From assembly GCA_963580455.1 (NCBI GenBank), contig OY756961.1, forward strand, positions 10,335,001-10,399,000: a stretch of 64,000 nucleotides of DNA, written 5' to 3'. Below the pieces are notes generated by a model. The model did no database searches. It saw only the letters and a list, made by a program, of their open reading frames with translations, and was not told where the DNA came from. Within the stretch, counting starts at the first letter, position 1. Every line of letters starts with the position of its first letter. Below are positions 27,338 through 38,439 of this stretch, in pieces. The position numbers and the translations under genes were made by a program. This DNA comes from Euonymus europaeus. Lineage: Eukaryota > Streptophyta > Magnoliopsida > Celastrales > Celastraceae.

Positions 27338-29414
27338 AAAAAACACTAACTTTCTATGATAAATAGACAAAGCCATTAAAAGCACGTCTATAGAGAGAGT
27401 TGTGCAACTTCGGACAATCGAAGTTGCTCGCTGTACACTTTTTATTGCATCTTTATGTCAAATTTAATGTGTATAGGCTTCCAAGATTATTTCGATGACA
27501 AAACACCAACTTTCAATGACAAATGGACAAAACCATTAAAAGCTCCTCCATAGAGAGAGTTGAGCAACTTCGAACAATCAAAGTTTCTCGGTGTACACTT
27601 TTTATTGTTCTTTTATGTTAAATTTTACGAAAATGGGCTTCCAGGATTATTTCGATGCCAAAAGACCAACTTTCTATGACAAATGGACAAAACCGTTAAA
27701 AGCTCCTCGATAGAGAGAGTTGAGCAACTTCGGACAATCAAATTTGCTCAGTGTACAATTTTTATTTTTCTTCTATGTTAAATTTTACGAAAATGAGGTT
27801 CCAGGATTATTTCGATGCAAAAACACCAACTTTCTTTGACAATGATCAAAACTTTTAAAAGCTCCTTCATAGAGAGATTGAGCAACCTCGGACTATCAAA
27901 GTTGCTCGGTGTATACTTTTTAATGTTCTTCTATGTCAAATTTTATGAGTATAAGCTTCCAAGATTATTTTGATGCCAAAACACCAACTTTCTATGAAAA
28001 ATGGACAAAACCGTTAAAAGCTCCTCCATAGAGAGAGTTGAGCAACTTCGGACTATCGAAGTTTCTCGGTGTACACTTTTTAATGTTCTTCTATGTCAAA
28101 TTTTATGAGTATAAGCTTCCAAGATTATTTCGATTGCAAAAGACCAACTTTCTGTGACAAATGGACAAAACCTTTAAAAGCTCTTCCATAGAGAGAGTTG
28201 AGCAACTTCGGAATATCAAAGTTGCTTGGTGTACACTTTTTATTGTTCTTCTATGTCAAATTTTACGAGTATAAGCTTCGTAGATTATTTCGATGCCAAA
28301 ATCCCAGGTTTCCATGACAAATAGAACAAAAACCGTTAAAAGCTCCTCATAGAGAGAGTTGAGCAACTTCGGAAAATCAAAGATGCTCAATGTACACGTT
28401 TTATTGTTCTTTTATGTTAAATTTTACGAAAATGAGCTTCCAGAATTATTTCGATGCCAAAACACCAACTTTCTATGACAAATGGACAAAAACGTTAAAA
28501 TCTCCTCCATAGAGAGAGTTGAGCAACTTCGGACAATCAAAGTTGCTCGGTGTACAATTTTTATTGTTCTTCTATGTTAAATTTTACGAAAATGAGCTTC
28601 CAGGATTATGTCGATGCCAAAACACCAACTTTCTATGACAAATGGACAAAACCGTTAAAAGCTCCTCCATAGAGAGAGTTGAGCAACTTCGGACAATCAA
28701 AGTTGCTCGGTATACACTTTTTATTGTTCTTCTATGTGAAATTTTATGAAAATGAGCTACCAGGATGATTTCGATGCCAAAATACCAAATTTCTATGATA
28801 AATGGACAAAACCGTTAAAAGCTCCTCCATAGAGAGAGTTGAGCAACTTCGGACTATCAAAGTTGTCGGTGTACACTTTTTAATGTTCTTCTATGTCAAA
28901 TTTTATGAGTATAAGCTTCCAAGATTATTTCGATGGCAAAAGACCAACTTTCAATGACAAATGGGCAAAACCGTTGAAAGCTCCTCCATAGAGAGAGTTA
29001 GCAACTTCGGACAATCAAAGTTGCTCGGTGTACACTTTTTATTGTTCCTTTATGTTAAATTTTACGAAAATGAGCTTCCAGGCTTATTTCGATGCCAAAA
29101 CACCAACTTTCTCTGACAAATGGACAAAACCGTTAAAAGCTCCTCCATAGAGAGAGTTGAGCAACTTCGGACAATCAAAGTTGCTCGGTGTACACTTTTT
29201 ATTGTTCTTCTATGTGAAATTTTATGAAAATGAGCTACCAGGATGATTTCGATGCCAAAACACCAACTTTCTATGATAAATGGACAAAACCGTTAAAAGC
29301 TCCTCCATAGAGAGAGTTGAGCAACCTCGGACTATCAAAGTTGCTCGGTGTACACTTTTTAATGTTCTTCTATGTCAAATTTTATGAGTATAAGCTTCCA
29401 AGATTATTTCGATG
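27338..29414 (+). repeat. HOR D unit 2 (2,077 bp, 13 monomers)
   Basis: Near-identical tandem copy of unit 1. At its end (29,414) it continues GCAAAAGACC, where unit 1 continued AAAAAACAC, so exactly two units are present. A small difference is GACAATGATC here against GACAATGGAC in unit 1. Confidence 0.92.
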
Positions 29415-31349
29415 GCAAAAGACCAACTTTCTATGACAAATGGACAAAACCGTTAAAAGCTCTAAATAGAGAGAGTTGAGCAACTTCGGATAATCAAAGT
29501 TGCTCGGTGTACACATTTTATTGTTATTTTATGTTAAATTTTACGAAAATGAGCTTCCAGGCTTATTTCGATGCCAAAACACCAACTTTCTCTGACAAAT
29601 GGACAAAACCGTTAAAAACTCCTCCATAGAGAGAGTTGAGCAACTTCGGACTATCAAAGTTGCTCGGTGTACACTTTTTAATGTTCTTCTATGTCAAATT
29701 TTATGAGTATAAGCTTCCAAGATTATTTTGATGCCAAAACACCAACTTTCTATGACAAATGGACAAAACCGTTAAAAGCTCCTCCATAGAGAGAGTTGAG
29801 CAACTTCGGACTATCAAAGTTGCTCGGTGTACACTTTTTAATGTTCTTCTATGTCAAATTTTATGAGTATAAGCTTCCAAGATTATTTCGATGGCAAAAG
29901 ACCAACTTTCTGTGACAAATGGACAAAACCTTTAAAAGATCCTCCATAGAGAGAGTTGAGCAACTTCGGAATATCAGAGTTGCTTGGTGTACAATTTTTA
30001 TTGTTCTTCTATGTCAAATTTTATGAGTATAAGCTTCGTAGATTATTTCGATGCCAAAATCCCAGGTTTCCATGATAAATGGAGAAAACTGTTAAAAGCT
30101 CCTACATAGAGAGAGTTGACCAATTTTGGACCATCAAAGATGCTCGGTGTACATATTTTATTGTTCTTCTATGTCAATTTTTATTAGTATAAGGTTCCAA
30201 GATTATTTCAATGCCAAAATAGCGACTTACTATGACAAATGGACAAAATCGTTAAAAGCTCCTCCATAGAGAGAGTTGAGCAACTTCGGACCATCAAAGT
30301 TGCTCGGTGTACACCTTTTAATGTTCTTCTATGTCAAATTTTATAAGTATAAGCTTCCTAGATTATTTCAATGAAAAAACACTAACTTTCTTTGACAAAT
30401 GGACAAAGCCGTTAAAATCACGTCTATAGAGAAAGTTGAGCAACTTCGGACAATCGAAGTTGCTCGGTTTACACTTTTTATTGCTTTTTTATGTCAAATT
30501 TTACGTATATAGGCTTCCAAGATTATTTCGATGCCAAAACACCAACTTTCAATGACAAATGGACAAAACGGTTAAAAGCTCCTTCATAGAGAGAGTTGAG
30601 CAACTTCGGACAATCAAAGTTGCTCAGTGTACACTTTTTATTGTTCTTCTATGTGAAATTTTATGAAAATGAGCTACCAGGATGATTTCGATGCCAAAAC
30701 AACAACTTTCTATGATAAATGGACAAAACCGTTAAAAGCTCCTCCATAGAGAGAGTTGAGCAACTTCGGACTATCAAAGTTGCTCGGTGTACACTTTTTA
30801 ATGTTCTTCTATGTCAAATTTTATGAGTATAAGCTTCCAAGATTATTTCGATGGCAAAAGACCAACTTTCAATGACAAATGGGCAAAACCGTTAAAAGCT
30901 CCTCCATAGAGAGAGTTAGCAACTTCGGACAATCAAAGTTGCTCGATGTACACTTTTTATTGTTCCTTTATGTTAAATTTTACGAAAATGAGCTTCCAGG
31001 CTTATTTCGATGCCAAAACACCAACTTTCTCTGACAAATGGACAAAACCGTTAAAAGCTCCTCCATAGAGAGAGTTGAGCAACTTCGGACAATCAAAGTT
31101 GCTCGGTGTACACTTTTTATTGTTCTTCTATGTGAAATTTTATGAAAATGAGCTAGCAGGATGATTTCGATGCCAAAACAATAACTTTCTATGATAAATG
31201 GACAAAACCGTTAAAAGCTCCTCCATAGAGAGAGTTGAGCAACTTCGGACTATCAAAGTTGCTCGGTGTACACTTTTTAATGTTCTTCTATGTCAAATTT
31301 TATGAGTATAAGCTTCCAAGATTATTTCGATGGCAAAAGACCAACTTTC
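28402..31349 (+). repeat. 2.95-kb satellite block, second copy (offset 6,872)
   Basis: Second copy of 21,530-24,478. It diverges near 31,350, where this copy joins a CTTTCTGTGACAAATGG monomer while the first continues CTTTCAATGACAAATGG. A further internal repeat at spacing 1,438-1,439 bp links 29,938-30,500 to 31,377-31,940. Confidence 0.85.
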
Positions 31350-33186
31350 TGTGACAAATGGACAAAACCTTTAAAAGATCCTCCATAGAGAGAGTTGAGC
31401 AACTCCGGAATATCAGAGTTGCTTGGTGTACAATTTTTATTGTTCTTCTATGTCAAATTTTATGAGTATAAGCTTCGTAGATTATTTCGATGCCAAAATC
31501 CCATGTTTCCATGACAAATGGAGAAAACTGTTAAAAGCTCCTACATAGAGAGAGTTGACCAATTTTGGACCATCAAAGATGCTCGGTGTACATATTTTAT
31601 TGTTCTTCTAAGTCAATTTTTATGAGTATAAGGTTCCAAGATTATTTCAATGCCAAAATAGCGACTTACTATGACAAATGGACAAAATCGTTAAAAGCTC
31701 CTCCATAGAGAGAGTTGAGCAACTTCGGACCATCAAAGTTGCTCGGTGTACACCTTTTAATGTTCTTCTATGTCAAATTTTATGAGTAGAAGCTTCCTAG
31801 ATTATTTCGTTGAAAAAACACTAACTTTCTATGACAAATGGACAAAGCCGTTAAAATCACGTCTATAGAGAAAGTTGAGCAACTTCGGACAATCGAAGTT
31901 GCTCGGTGTACACTTTTTATTGCTTTTTTATGTCAAATTTTACGTGTATAGGCTTCCAAGATTATTTTGATGCCAAAACACCAACTTTCAATGACAAATG
32001 GACAAAACCGTTAAAAGCTCCTTCATAGAGAGAGTTGAGCAACTTCGGACAATCAAAGTTGCTCGGTGTACACTTTTTATTGTTCTTTTATGTTAAATTT
32101 TACGAAAATGAGCTTCCAGGCTTATTTCGATGCCAAAACTCCAACATTCTCTGACAAATGGACAAAACCGTTAAAAGCTCCTCCATAAAGAGAGTTGAGC
32201 AACTTCGGACAATCTAAGTTTCTCGGTGTACACTTTTTATTGTTCTTCTATATGAAATTTTACGAAAATGAGCTACCAGGATTATTTGGATGCCAAAACA
32301 CCAACATTCTATGACAAATGGAGAAAACTGTTAAAAGCTCCTTCAAAGAGAGAGTTGACCAATTTCGGATCATCAAAGATGCTCGGTGTACATGTTTTAT
32401 TGTTCTTCTAAGTCAAATTTTATGAGTATAAGCTTCCAAGATTATTTCAATGCCAAAATAGCAACTTTCTATGACAAATGGACAATACCGTTAAAAGCTC
32501 CTCCATAGAGAGAGTTGAGCAACTTCGGACCATTAAAGTTGCTCGGTATACACCTTTTAATGTTCTTCTATGTCAAATTTTTTGAGTATAAGCTTCCTAG
32601 ATTATTTCGATGAAAAAAGACTAACTTTCTATGACAAATGGACAAAGCCGTTAAAATCACGTCTATAGAGAAAGTTGAGCAACTTCGGACAATCGAAGTT
32701 GCTCGGTGTACACTTTTTATTGCTTTTTTATGTCAAATTTTACGTGTATAGGCTTCCAAGATTATTTCGATGCCAAAACACCAACTTTCAATGACAAATG
32801 GACAAAACCGTTAAAAGCTCCTTCATAGAGAGAGTTGAGCAACTTCGGACAATCAAAGTTGCTCGGTGTACACTTTTTATTATTTTTTTATGTTAAATTT
32901 TACGAAAATGAGCTTCCAGAATTATTTCGATGCCAAAACACCAACTTTCTATGACAAATGGACAAAATCGTTAAAAGCTCCTCCATAGAGAGAGTTGAGC
33001 AACTTCGGACAATCAAAGTTGCTCGGTGTACACTTTTTATTGTTCTTTTATTTTAAATTTTACGAAAATGACATTCCAGAATTATTTCGATTGCAAAACA
33101 CCAACTTTTTACGACAAATGGACAAAACCGTTAAAAGCTCCTCCATAGAGAGAGTTGAGCAACTTCGGACTATCAAAGTTGCTCGG

Positions 33187-33191
33187 TGTAC
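33187..33191. repeat. Target-site duplication, left copy (TGTAC)
   Basis: TGTAC is the last satellite sequence before the LTR. The interrupted monomer reads GCTCGG then TGTAC. The same five bases follow the element at 34,686. An uninterrupted paralogous site at 36,603-36,607 has TGTAC once. Confidence 0.85.
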
Positions 33192-33421
33192 TGACTCGCC
33201 CAAAATAGGTAAGTGGATTACGCTTTCCCAAGTGTAGGATTGTCAAAGTAATAATAGGAGTGAATCCCAAATCGTCTCACAAAGACTTTTGGTTTCGGCT
33301 TGGGTCTATGGATTATTAACCTAATTACTTAATTAAATATGGTATTCACAATGCAAGTGATGGCAAAATTGCACTAACCATTGGTTAGATTCGGTTTTCC
33401 TCTTTGGGTGATTGATGGACT

Positions 33422-33430
33422 AAACCCTAA
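33422..33430 (+). promoter_or_regulatory. Telo-box-like motif AAACCCTAA (copy 1)
   Basis: Exact AAACCCTAA inside the LTR. In plants this word is both one and a half telomere repeat units and a known promoter element bound by telomere-repeat-binding factors. Function here is inferred only; nine bases can occur by chance. Confidence 0.4.
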
Positions 33431-33446
33431 TATGCAATATATGAAA

Positions 33447-33470
33447 TGGAAATGGAAATGGAAATGGAAA
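33447..33470 (+). repeat. (TGGAAA)4 microsatellite in the LTR
   Basis: Four perfect hexamers TGGAAA in a row, preceded by TGAAA as a degenerate fifth unit. It lies within the first quarter of the LTR. Confidence 0.9.
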
Positions 33471-33852
33471 CTAAGCTACTGCAGAAAATTGAAATCAAAA
33501 TCAACACAACTAAACATGGCATATATCGTTAAAGCGGAAGCTAAATCGGAATAACAAAACACAAGAAGATTGAACTAAAAACTATGAATCGAAATGCGAT
33601 AAATAAAATGCAAAAACAATAAGCAAAGATAGTTTAGAAATCAAATCCAATATCGAATGTTGAGGCAAAGTGGCCTTCCAATCTACAAAGAGAGGTTGAA
33701 GCTAATCCAACTTGGGCTCTTCTCAAGCTCTACAAGGAGGAAAACAATTCTTCTTCTAGTTGGTTGGGTCTCCAAAACACCTAGCAATCTTCTTGAATGT
33801 GATTTTCGAACTCCAACAAAGAACCAAAATGAAGAACAAGGCAAGAGAATGA

Positions 33853-33861
33853 AAACCCTAA
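33853..33861 (+). promoter_or_regulatory. Telo-box-like motif AAACCCTAA (copy 2)
   Basis: Second exact AAACCCTAA on the same strand, 431 bases after the first. Two exact copies in 1.5 kb are more than expected by chance, which modestly supports a regulatory role in the LTR. Confidence 0.4.
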
Positions 33862-34685
33862 GAGAGAATGTAATTTTCGGCCAAAATGAGAGTTGTTTCC
33901 AGAATGAGGTCTAGAGCCCTCTAAAACCCTTGTACATGTGTTAAAATATCATCCTAACCTTATACAAATAAATCCCATTGGTTGAAAAGGCATTTAGACA
34001 AGTTTTCCCTTCAAAAATTGACTAAAAATCATAAAAACCCGAAATACCCTTAAGTTGGCAGCAAAAACAAATTATGAAGCAGATTGCCAAAAACTGGAAT
34101 TTGACAGCAACTTCTTTAATTTCCACAGTCTCCATTTCTTGATGGATTTATTCGTATGAATACTAGTTGGAAATATCTGGATGTCTACTTCAACTTTGTA
34201 GAAGAAAGTTTCTTTAAATTCGACCATCTTCATCCTCAAACGTTGATGAAAAACTTTGTGCGCAGACTGTCCAGTAACAGTGCTTATGACTTCCGACTCT
34301 TCCAAAATAATCCCGGTTGATCCGGGGGCTGCGAGAACCATGCACACAAGTCATATATGACTGAAGAAAACTTCAACAAGTGTCAAAACCAATTTTAGGT
34401 TGATAGAACCGAATCCGGCACATTAAAACCCAAATTGTTAAGATATAGCATTTCCACAACTTTTAACCATTATGGCCAAAACTTGGATTTCAAATCTCTA
34501 AGCTACCAAACCAACTTGAACCACTACAAAACACCTAAAATGACTATGTCAAAGTGTTAAATTCTGCATTGGCTCATTAACACGGATTTCGGCAACTCAA
34601 ACCTAAAACGTGGCTTTTAAGCATTAAATCTCAACTTTTCTTCTTCCAAACTCCACAAAAAATATACAAAATCTCATCCAAATCA

Positions 34686-34690
34686 TGTAC
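34686..34690. repeat. Target-site duplication, right copy (TGTAC)
   Basis: TGTAC immediately after the terminal CA of the LTR, continuing into ACTTTTTATTG of the satellite. It pairs with 33,187-33,191. A 5-bp duplication is the usual size for plant LTR retrotransposons. Confidence 0.85.
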
Positions 34691-36092
34691 ACTTTTTATT
34701 GTTCTTCTATGTTAAATTTTACGAAAATGAGCTACCAGGATTATTTCGATGCCAAAACACCAACTTTCTATGACAAATGGACAAAATCGTTAAAAGCTCC
34801 TCCATAGAGAGAGTTGAGCAACTTCGGACAATCAAAGTTGCTCGGTGTACACTTTTTAATGTTCTTCTATGTCAAATTTTATGAGTATAAGCTTCCAAGA
34901 TTATTTCGATGGCAAAAGACCAACTTTCAATGACAAATGGGCAAAACCGTTAAAAGCTCCACCATAGAGAGAGTTAGCAACTTCGGACAATCAAAGTTGC
35001 TCGGTGTACACTTTTTATTGTTCCTTTATGTTAAATTTTACGAAAATGAGCTTCCAGGCTTATTTCGATGCCAAAACACCAACTTTCTCTGAAAAATGGA
35101 CAAAACCGTTAAAAGCTCCTCCATAGAGAGAGTTGAGCAACTTCGGACAATCAAAGTTACTCGGTGTACACTTTTTATTGTTCTTCTATGTGAAATTTTA
35201 CGAAAATGAGCTACCAGGATTATTTCGATGCCAAAACACCAACTTTCTATGATAAATGGACAAAACCGTTAAAAGCTCCTCCATAGAGAGAGTTGAGCAA
35301 CTTCGGACTATCAAAAATGCTCGATGTACACTTTTTAATGTTCTTCTATGTCAAATTTTATGAGTATAAGCTTCCAAGATTATTTCGATGGCAAAAGACC
35401 AACTTTCAATGACAAATGGGCAAAACCGTTAAAAGCTCTAAATAGAGAGAGTTAGCAACTTCGGACAATCAAAGTTGCTCGGTGTACACTTTTTATTGTT
35501 CTTTTATGTTAAATTTTACGAAAATGAGCTTCCAGGCTTATTTCGATGCCAAAACACCAACATTCTCTGACAAATGGACAAAACCGTTAAAAGCTCCTCC
35601 ATAAAGAGAGTTGAGCAACTTCGGAGAATCAAAGTTTCTCGGTGTACACTTTTTATTGTTCTTCTATGTGAAATTTTACGAAAATGAGCTACCAGGATTA
35701 TTTGGATGCCAAAACACCAACATTCTATGACAAATGGAGAAAACTGTTAAAAGCTCCTTCATAGAGAGAGTTAACCAATTTCGGATCATCAAAGATGCTC
35801 GGTGTACATGTTTTATTGTTCTTCTAAGTCAAATTTTATGAGTATAAGCTTCCAAGATTATTTCAATGCCAAAATAGCAACTTTCTATGACAAATGTACA
35901 AAACCGTTAAAAGCTCCTCCATAGAGAGAGTTGAGCAACTTCAGACCATCAAAGTTGCTCGGTATACACCTTTTAATGTTCTTCTATGACAAATTTTATG
36001 AGTATAAGCTTCCTAGATTATTTCGATGAAAAAACACTAACTTTCTATGACAAATGGACAAAGCCGTTAAAATCACGTCTATAGAGAAAGTT

Positions 36093-36120
36093 GAGCAACT
36101 TCGGACAATCGAAGTTGCTC
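36093..36120. other. Perfect 28-bp dyad (right arm, 12-monomer domain)
   Basis: Same arms and loop, again directly after AATCACGTCTATAGAG and before a TTATTGCTTTTTTATG monomer. Its homologues lie near 32,679 and 38,007. Confidence 0.9.
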
Positions 36121-36410
36121 GGTGTACACTTTTTATTGCTTTTTTATGTCAAAGTTTACGTGTATAGGCTTTCAAGATTATTTCGATGCCAAAACACCAA
36201 CTTTCAAGGACAAATGGACAAAACCGTTAAAAGCTCCTCCATAGAGAGAGTTGAGCAACTTCGGACAATCAAAGTTGCTCGGTGTACACTTTTTATTATT
36301 CTTTTATGTTAAATTTTACGAAAATGAGCTTCCAGAATTATTTCGATGCCAAAACACCAACTTTCTATGACAAATGGACAAAATCATTAAAAGCTCCTCC
36401 ATAGAGAGAG

Positions 36411-36570
36411 TTGAGCAACTTCGGACAATCAAAGTTGCTCGGTGTACACTTTTTATTGTTCTTCTATGTTAAATTTTACGAAAATGAACTTCTAGGATTA
36501 TTTTGATGCCAAAACACCAACTTTCTATGATAAATGGATAAAACCGTTAAAAGCTCCTCCATAGAGAGAG
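36411..36570 (+). repeat. Representative satellite monomer (160 bp)
   Basis: One complete unit, taken from TTGAGCAACT to the base before the next TTGAGCAACT at 36,571. In order it holds the dyad region (first 30 bases), the palindrome GTGTACAC, a T-rich stretch with TTTTTATTGTTCTTC, the AAATTTTACG block, a GAGCTTC or AAGCTTC block, GATTATTTTGATGCC (usually TTTCGATGCC), ACCAACTTTC, GACAAATGG, and the CTCCTCCATAGAGAGAG end. TGTACA occurs in most monomers, so a TGTACA-cutting enzyme would give a 160-bp ladder. AAGCTT occurs only in some types. Confidence 0.95.
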
Positions 36571-38439
36571 TTGAGCAACTTCGGACTATCAAAGTTGCTC
36601 GGTGTACACTTTTTAATGTTCTTCTATGTCAAATTTTATGAGTATAAGCTTCCAAGATTATTTCGATGGCAAAAGACCAACTTTCAATGACAAATGGTCA
36701 AAACCGTTAAAAGCTCCAAATAGAGAAGGTTAGCAACTTCGGACAATCAAAGTTACTCGGTGTACACTTTTTATTGTTCTTTTATGTTAAATTTTACGAA
36801 AATGAGCTTCCAGGCTTATTTCGATGCCAAAACACCAACTTTCTCTGACAAATGGACAAAACCGTTAAAAGCTCCTCCATAGAGAGAGTTGAGCAACTTC
36901 GGACTATCAAAGTTGCTCGGTGTACACTTTTTAATGTTCTTCTATGTCAAATTTTATGAGTATAAGCTTCCAAGATTATTTCGATGGCAAAAGACCAACT
37001 TTCAATGACAAATGGTCAAAACCGTTAAAAGCTCCAAATAGAGAAGGTTAGCAACTTCGGACAATCAAAGTTACTCGGTGTACACTTTTTATTGTTCTTT
37101 TATGTTAAATTTTACGAAAATGAGCTTCCAGGCTTATTTCGATGCCAAAACATCAACTTTCTCTGACAAATGGATAAAACCGTTAAAAGCTCCTCCATAG
37201 AGAGAGTTGAGCAACTTCGGACAATCAAAGTTGCTCGGTGTACACTTTTTATTGTTCTTCTATGTGAAATTTTACAAAAATTAGCTACCAGGATTAATTC
37301 GATGCCAAAACACCAACATTCTATGATAAATGGATAAAACCGTTAAAAGCTCCTCCATAGAGAGAGTTGAGCAACTTCGGACTATCAAAGTTGCTCGGTG
37401 TACACTTTTTAATGTTCTTCTATGTCAAATTTTATGAGTATAAGCTTCCAAGATTATTTCGATGGCAAAAGACCAACTTTCAATGACAAATGGTCAAAAC
37501 CGTTAAAAGCTCCAAATAGAGAAGGTTAGCAACTTCGGACAATCAAAGATACTCGGTGTACACTTTTTATTGTTCTTTTATGTTAAATTTTACGAAAATG
37601 AGCTTCCAGACTTATTTCGATGCCAAAACACCAACTTTCTCTGACAAATGGATAAAACTGTTAAAAGCTCCTTCATAGAGAGAGTTGACCAATTTCGGAC
37701 CATCAAAGATGATCGGTGTACATGTTTTATTGTTCTTCTAAGTCAAATTTTATGAGTATAAGCTTCCAAGATTATTTCAATGCCAAAATACCAACTTTCT
37801 ATGACAAATGGACAAAACCGTTAAAAGCTCCTCCATAGAGAGAGTTGAGCAACTTCGGACCATCAAAGTTGCTCGGTATACACCTTTTAATGTTCTTCTA
37901 TGTCAAATTTTATGAGTATAAGCTTCCTAGATTATTTCGATGAAAAAATACTAACTTTCTATGACAAATGGACAAAGCCGTTAAAATCACGTCTATAGAG
38001 AAAGTTGAGCAACTTCGGACAATCGAAGTTGCTCGGTGTACACTTTTTATTGCTTTCTAATGTCAAATTTTACGTGTATAGGCTTCCAAGATTATTTCGA
38101 TGCCAAAACACCAACTTTCAATGACAAATGGACAAAACCGTTAAAAGCTCCTCCATAGAGAGAGTTGAGCAACTTCGGACAATCAAAGTTGCTCGGTGTA
38201 CACTTTTTATTATTCTTTTATGTTAAATTTTACGAAAATGAGCTTCCAGAATTATTTCGATGCCAAAACACCAACTTTCTATGACAAATGGACAAAATCG
38301 TTAAAAGCTCTTCCATAGAGAGAGTTGAGCAACTTCGGACAATCAAAGTTGCTCGGTGTACACTTTTTATTGTTCTTCTATGTTAAATTTTATGAAAATG
38401 AGCTTCTAGGATTATTTCGATGCCAAAACACCAACTTTC

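Larger units (their letters stand above)
1..33191 (+). repeat. 160-bp satellite array, left arm
   Basis: Continuous head-to-tail array of about 207 copies of a 160-bp monomer, all in the same orientation. Anchor words recur every 160 bp: TTGAGCAACTTCGG, GTTGCTCGGTGTACAC, GATTATTTCGATG, GACAAATGGACAAAA and CATAGAGAGAG. Typical monomers contain 37% G+C. Monomers differ at diagnostic sites and form at least five types whose order repeats (for example GTATAAGCTTCCAAG, TATAAGCTTCCTAG with GATGAAAAAACA, GTGTATAGGCTTCC, GAAAATGAGCTTCC, and a CCCAGGTTTCCATG type). Size, uniform orientation and higher-order organisation are those of plant centromeric or pericentromeric satellites. Association with CENH3 is inferred, not shown. 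No gene was seen in this stretch. Confidence 0.97.
33192..34685. mobile_element. Solo LTR of a retrotransposon (1,494 bp)
   Basis: A single non-satellite segment interrupts one monomer. It starts TGACTCGCCC and ends CCAAATCA, so it has the TG...CA ends of retroviral-type LTRs, with TGA/TCA as a short terminal inverted repeat. It is flanked on both sides by TGTAC, a 5-bp target-site duplication. There is no second copy of the sequence in the window and no gag, protease, reverse transcriptase or integrase frame, so the element is best read as a solo LTR left by recombination between two LTRs. A non-autonomous element without internal LTR copies would look alike. The lineage (Ty3 or Ty1 type) is unassigned. 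The first 100 bases, including CCCAAGTGTAGGATTGTCA, resemble from memory a word common in plant LTR elements read on the opposite strand, so minus orientation is possible but unproven. Two short open frames inside (33,657-33,914 plus; 34,072-34,347 minus) have no recognisable domain. Confidence 0.85.

Noticed and set aside
1..33191. CRISPR-like regular repeats
   Set aside because: The whole 160-bp unit is conserved, with no short repeat plus unique spacer pattern. This is a eukaryotic satellite.
33657..33914. 85-codon open frame within the LTR, plus strand
   Set aside because: No recognisable domain, no retrotransposon motif, and a length expected by chance in 1.5 kb of AT-rich DNA. Internal protein genes of LTR elements lie outside the LTR.
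34072..34347. 91-codon open frame within the LTR, minus strand
   Set aside because: No known domain recognised. It could reflect conserved LTR sequence rather than protein. It is kept only as a possible hint of orientation.
33500..34360. TATA-like words (ATATAT near 33,521 and 34,353) and AATAAA (33,602; 33,967) as LTR promoter and polyadenylation signals
   Set aside because: Such short AT-rich words are expected by chance here, and LTR orientation is unknown, so no U3-R-U5 structure can be assigned.
33192..34685. Helitron or DNA transposon as the source of the insertion
   Set aside because: TG...CA ends with a 5-bp TGTAC duplication fit an LTR. There is no TC...CTRR end with A/T target as in Helitrons and no long terminal inverted repeat.
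36411..36570. CENP-B-box-like sequence in the monomer (TTCGGACAATC or TTCGATGCC)
   Set aside because: TTCG followed four bases later by A is matched in one case, but the CGGG half of the box is missing. Plants are not known to use CENP-B boxes in this way.
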